NCBI GenBank assembly: GCA_964390055.1
Contig: CAYMGQ010000035.1
Coordinates: forward strand, 1 to 7,872
DNA length: 7,872 bases
Reading direction: 5' to 3'
From: CAYMGQ01 sp964390055
Lineage (GTDB): Bacteria > Bacillota > Clostridia > Peptostreptococcales > Natronincolaceae
The position numbers and the translations under genes were made by a program. Below are positions 6,457 through 7,872 of the stretch, one piece after another. Positions within the stretch are counted from its first letter, which is position 1, and every line of letters begins with the position of its first letter. The notes under the pieces are model-generated. The model did no database searches. It had not been told where the DNA came from and worked only from the letters and a program-made list of their open reading frames with translations.

Positions 6457-7746
6457 TTAAGTTTTTGGGTTACCACATCTTGAACACGCATTAGTATTAA
6501 GATTTCTAGTCCCGCATTCACACATCCAAGGCAAAATTATGCTCTTTTTTGGTGGTTTTGTATTATTAATATGTGTTTTTGGTGACATTTGTACAGGACT
6601 GGTTGTTGTAGCGGGTTCGGGATTCGTTTTTTTGGGGTTTATAGAAACATCTGATACAATTGGTTGTTGTGCAGGTTCAACGCTTAGATTTGCTCCAGAA
6701 TTTTGTTGTTGAGTCTTTGTATGTGTTATGTTGTCCGACATTACAGGCTCTTGTGTGGGAGCGTTTTGAGGCATTGTAGCGATATTGTCAACATTAGTTA
6801 TGTCGTGTTGTTTTTCTGGTATCGGAACTGACACAGCTTCATCAGGTATTAGTTTTGCAACTGGTGTAATAGGTGGCATATCGGAAACGATTTTTGTTTC
6901 CTTGTAATCATCAATAAAATCACCAGACAACATCATAATACTTGCGTCATTATTATCTTCGCTAATCATTTCGACTTCACTTGGGCTAATGAACCCTGGC
7001 ATACTATCTGCATCATCCACTAATATTGCATCCGTATCTATATAATCGTCACTTGTGTCGTCGTAAATATCATCAGCGTTAAAATAATCGTCTTGGTCAT
7101 CATAATCGGTGTCATAATCAGTTTCATAAATTGCCTCATCACTATCATCCTCAGAATCTAGCAAGGACAATGCATCCGAATTAACACCTTGCAGAAGTTT
7201 AGTTTGAGTATATTTGTAAGAAGATTTAAGCATTTGCTTGGCTTCTTCTTCTTTTTTCTTAATTTCTTCAAGGTCATCATCAAAGATAAAATCTTCTGCT
7301 TCCAGCATTTCTTCCTCGTCAGCCTTTTCCCTACGCAGTCCCAAGTTGTCGAGAAGTTTAAATAATTTGTCTTTGGGCAGTTCTGTATCTGTTAATTCAT
7401 CAATATCAATTCTTTCATGTAATTTTACTTTATTATTAAAAGATACAATACGCTTGGTTTTACGAAACTTAAAATAATATATAAGAAACACACTAATTGG
7501 GTCTCCGTTAATTCCTATGCAACCAAAAACAAGAGCTGGCATAACTAGGATGATAAACAAAATCAGCTTAAACTTTATGCTGCCAAAAGGCAGAATAAAA
7601 ACAGGTATAGAGGCTAGGAATGCACACACACATCCTTCGACAAAGTTTCGGGTTTTAACCATACCACCGAACATTTTGCTTTCATCTATAAAATTAAACG
7701 GAATTATGTACGATGTAAAAACTTCATCTTTACGTTCTTTGGCCAT
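6457..7746 (-). CDS. prgI: PrgI/VirB3-like membrane protein with zinc-ribbon tail
   Basis: This encodes 429 residues. Residues 1-110 match the PrgI family, the VirB3-like inner-channel protein of Gram-positive conjugation: a polar start, two membrane segments (about 35-54 and 57-79), then the typical G-x-x-G-D-P-I-x-x-x-L-I-Y-Y and a basic stretch (KFRKTKR, 93-99). PrgI proteins are usually little more than this. Here about 320 residues follow: a charged helical part (110-190) with a possible coiled coil, a very acidic Asp/Tyr-rich stretch (about 197-248), a Pro/Thr/Gln-rich disordered linker (about 287-400), and a terminal zinc ribbon W407-x-C409-x-C411 ... N415 ... C421-x-x-C424-G. The tail is probably cytoplasmic and may tether a partner or DNA. 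AAAGGAG (7757-7763) lies ten bases before the ATG. It is the first of a pair with virB4, 20 bp apart. Confidence 0.92.
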   Translation of the reverse strand: MAKERKDEVFTSYIIPFNFIDESKMFGGMVKTRNFVEGCVCAFLASIPVFILPFGSIKFKLILFIILVMPALVFGCIGINGDPISVFLIYYFKFRKTKRIVSFNNKVKLHERIDIDELTDTELPKDKLFKLLDNLGLRREKADEEEMLEAEDFIFDDDLEEIKKKEEEAKQMLKSSYKYTQTKLLQGVNSDALSLLDSEDDSDEAIYETDYDTDYDDQDDYFNADDIYDDTSDDYIDTDAILVDDADSMPGFISPSEVEMISEDNNDASIMMLSGDFIDDYKETKIVSDMPPITPVAKLIPDEAVSVPIPEKQHDITNVDNIATMPQNAPTQEPVMSDNITHTKTQQQNSGANLSVEPAQQPIVSDVSINPKKTNPEPATTTSPVQMSPKTHINNTKPPKKSIILPWMCECGTRNLNTNACSRCGNPKT

Positions 7747-7796
7747 GCCTTAACATCTCCTTTCTAAAAAAATATCTCAAACATTGTTATATTGTC

Positions 7797-7872
7797 TTAA
7801 AATACATTTGTCCAATTGATTATCGTGATATCACCTAATTGTATTGTGTCTGGGTATTGCGTTTGGGTGACT
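7797..7872 (-). CDS. Possible C-terminal end of an upstream gene (partial)
   Basis: On the minus strand the frame entering from the right edge at 7871 is open for 24 codons, ending in D-I-T-I-I-N-W-T-N-V-F and a TAA at 7797-7799. The other two minus frames close after 13 and 11 codons. The gap to the prgI-like start is 50 bp, which suits an operon. In related elements the gene before prgI often encodes a VirB6-like or small membrane protein, but this tail is not recognisable. Twenty-four codons is short enough to be chance. Confidence 0.4.
   Translation of the reverse strand, partial: VTQTQYPDTIQLGDITIINWTNVF

Noticed and set aside
6075..6494. Plus-strand 139-aa frame
   Set aside because: It is antisense to the virB4 start and crosses the virB4-prgI junction and ribosome binding site.
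7238..7753. Plus-strand frames, one Ser-rich
   Set aside because: They are antisense to the prgI-like gene; the Ser-rich composition mirrors its Glu/Asp/Lys-rich codons.

Overview
The window is a slice of the conjugation (mating-pore) region of a mobile element, either an integrative conjugative element or a plasmid, from an AT-rich Gram-positive bacterium, most likely a clostridial Firmicute. The evidence is the AT-rich base composition, strong GGAGG-type ribosome binding sites at every gene, a PrgI/VirB3-like membrane protein next to a VirB4-type ATPase, and small accessory families (DUF5697-like, DUF6100-like, DUF6809-like) that I know from Clostridia elements. These family names come from memory of sequence patterns, not from a search.

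All credible genes lie on the minus strand, so the order of transcription runs from high to low coordinates. At the right edge is what may be the last 24 codons of a gene running in from outside (7797-7872). Next come a PrgI-like protein with a long acidic tail and a C-terminal zinc ribbon (6457-7746) and, 20 bp later, the 840-aa VirB4 ATPase (3914-6436). A 137-bp gap follows, with four 9-bp sites spaced on the DNA helix turn and a possible promoter. After it come a 179-aa winged-helix DUF5697-like protein (3237-3776) and, 18 bp on, a 201-aa DUF6100-like protein with a RusA-like acidic motif (2613-3218). A 230-bp gap with an alternating TA tract, a 13-bp inverted repeat and GTCGAAA sites looks like an origin or protein-binding region. 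Then come a 459-aa protein with an N-terminal winged-helix-like segment (1003-2382) and a small 91-aa helical protein with its own strong promoter and terminator (533-808).

The leftmost 480 bp carry no credible gene but hold two 37-bp direct repeats and three TGTCAAGG-type repeats. They could be the control region of a gene beyond the left edge, or a cis-acting site such as oriT.

How the genes fit together: PrgI (VirB3-like) and VirB4 are core parts of the type IV secretion channel, in the inner-membrane and cytoplasmic part. The genes after VirB4 look like DNA-handling or regulatory factors (two winged-helix proteins and one resolvase-like protein) rather than further channel parts. The most promising undescribed item is this downstream module: winged-helix protein, RusA-like protein, origin-like intergenic DNA and a second winged-helix protein.
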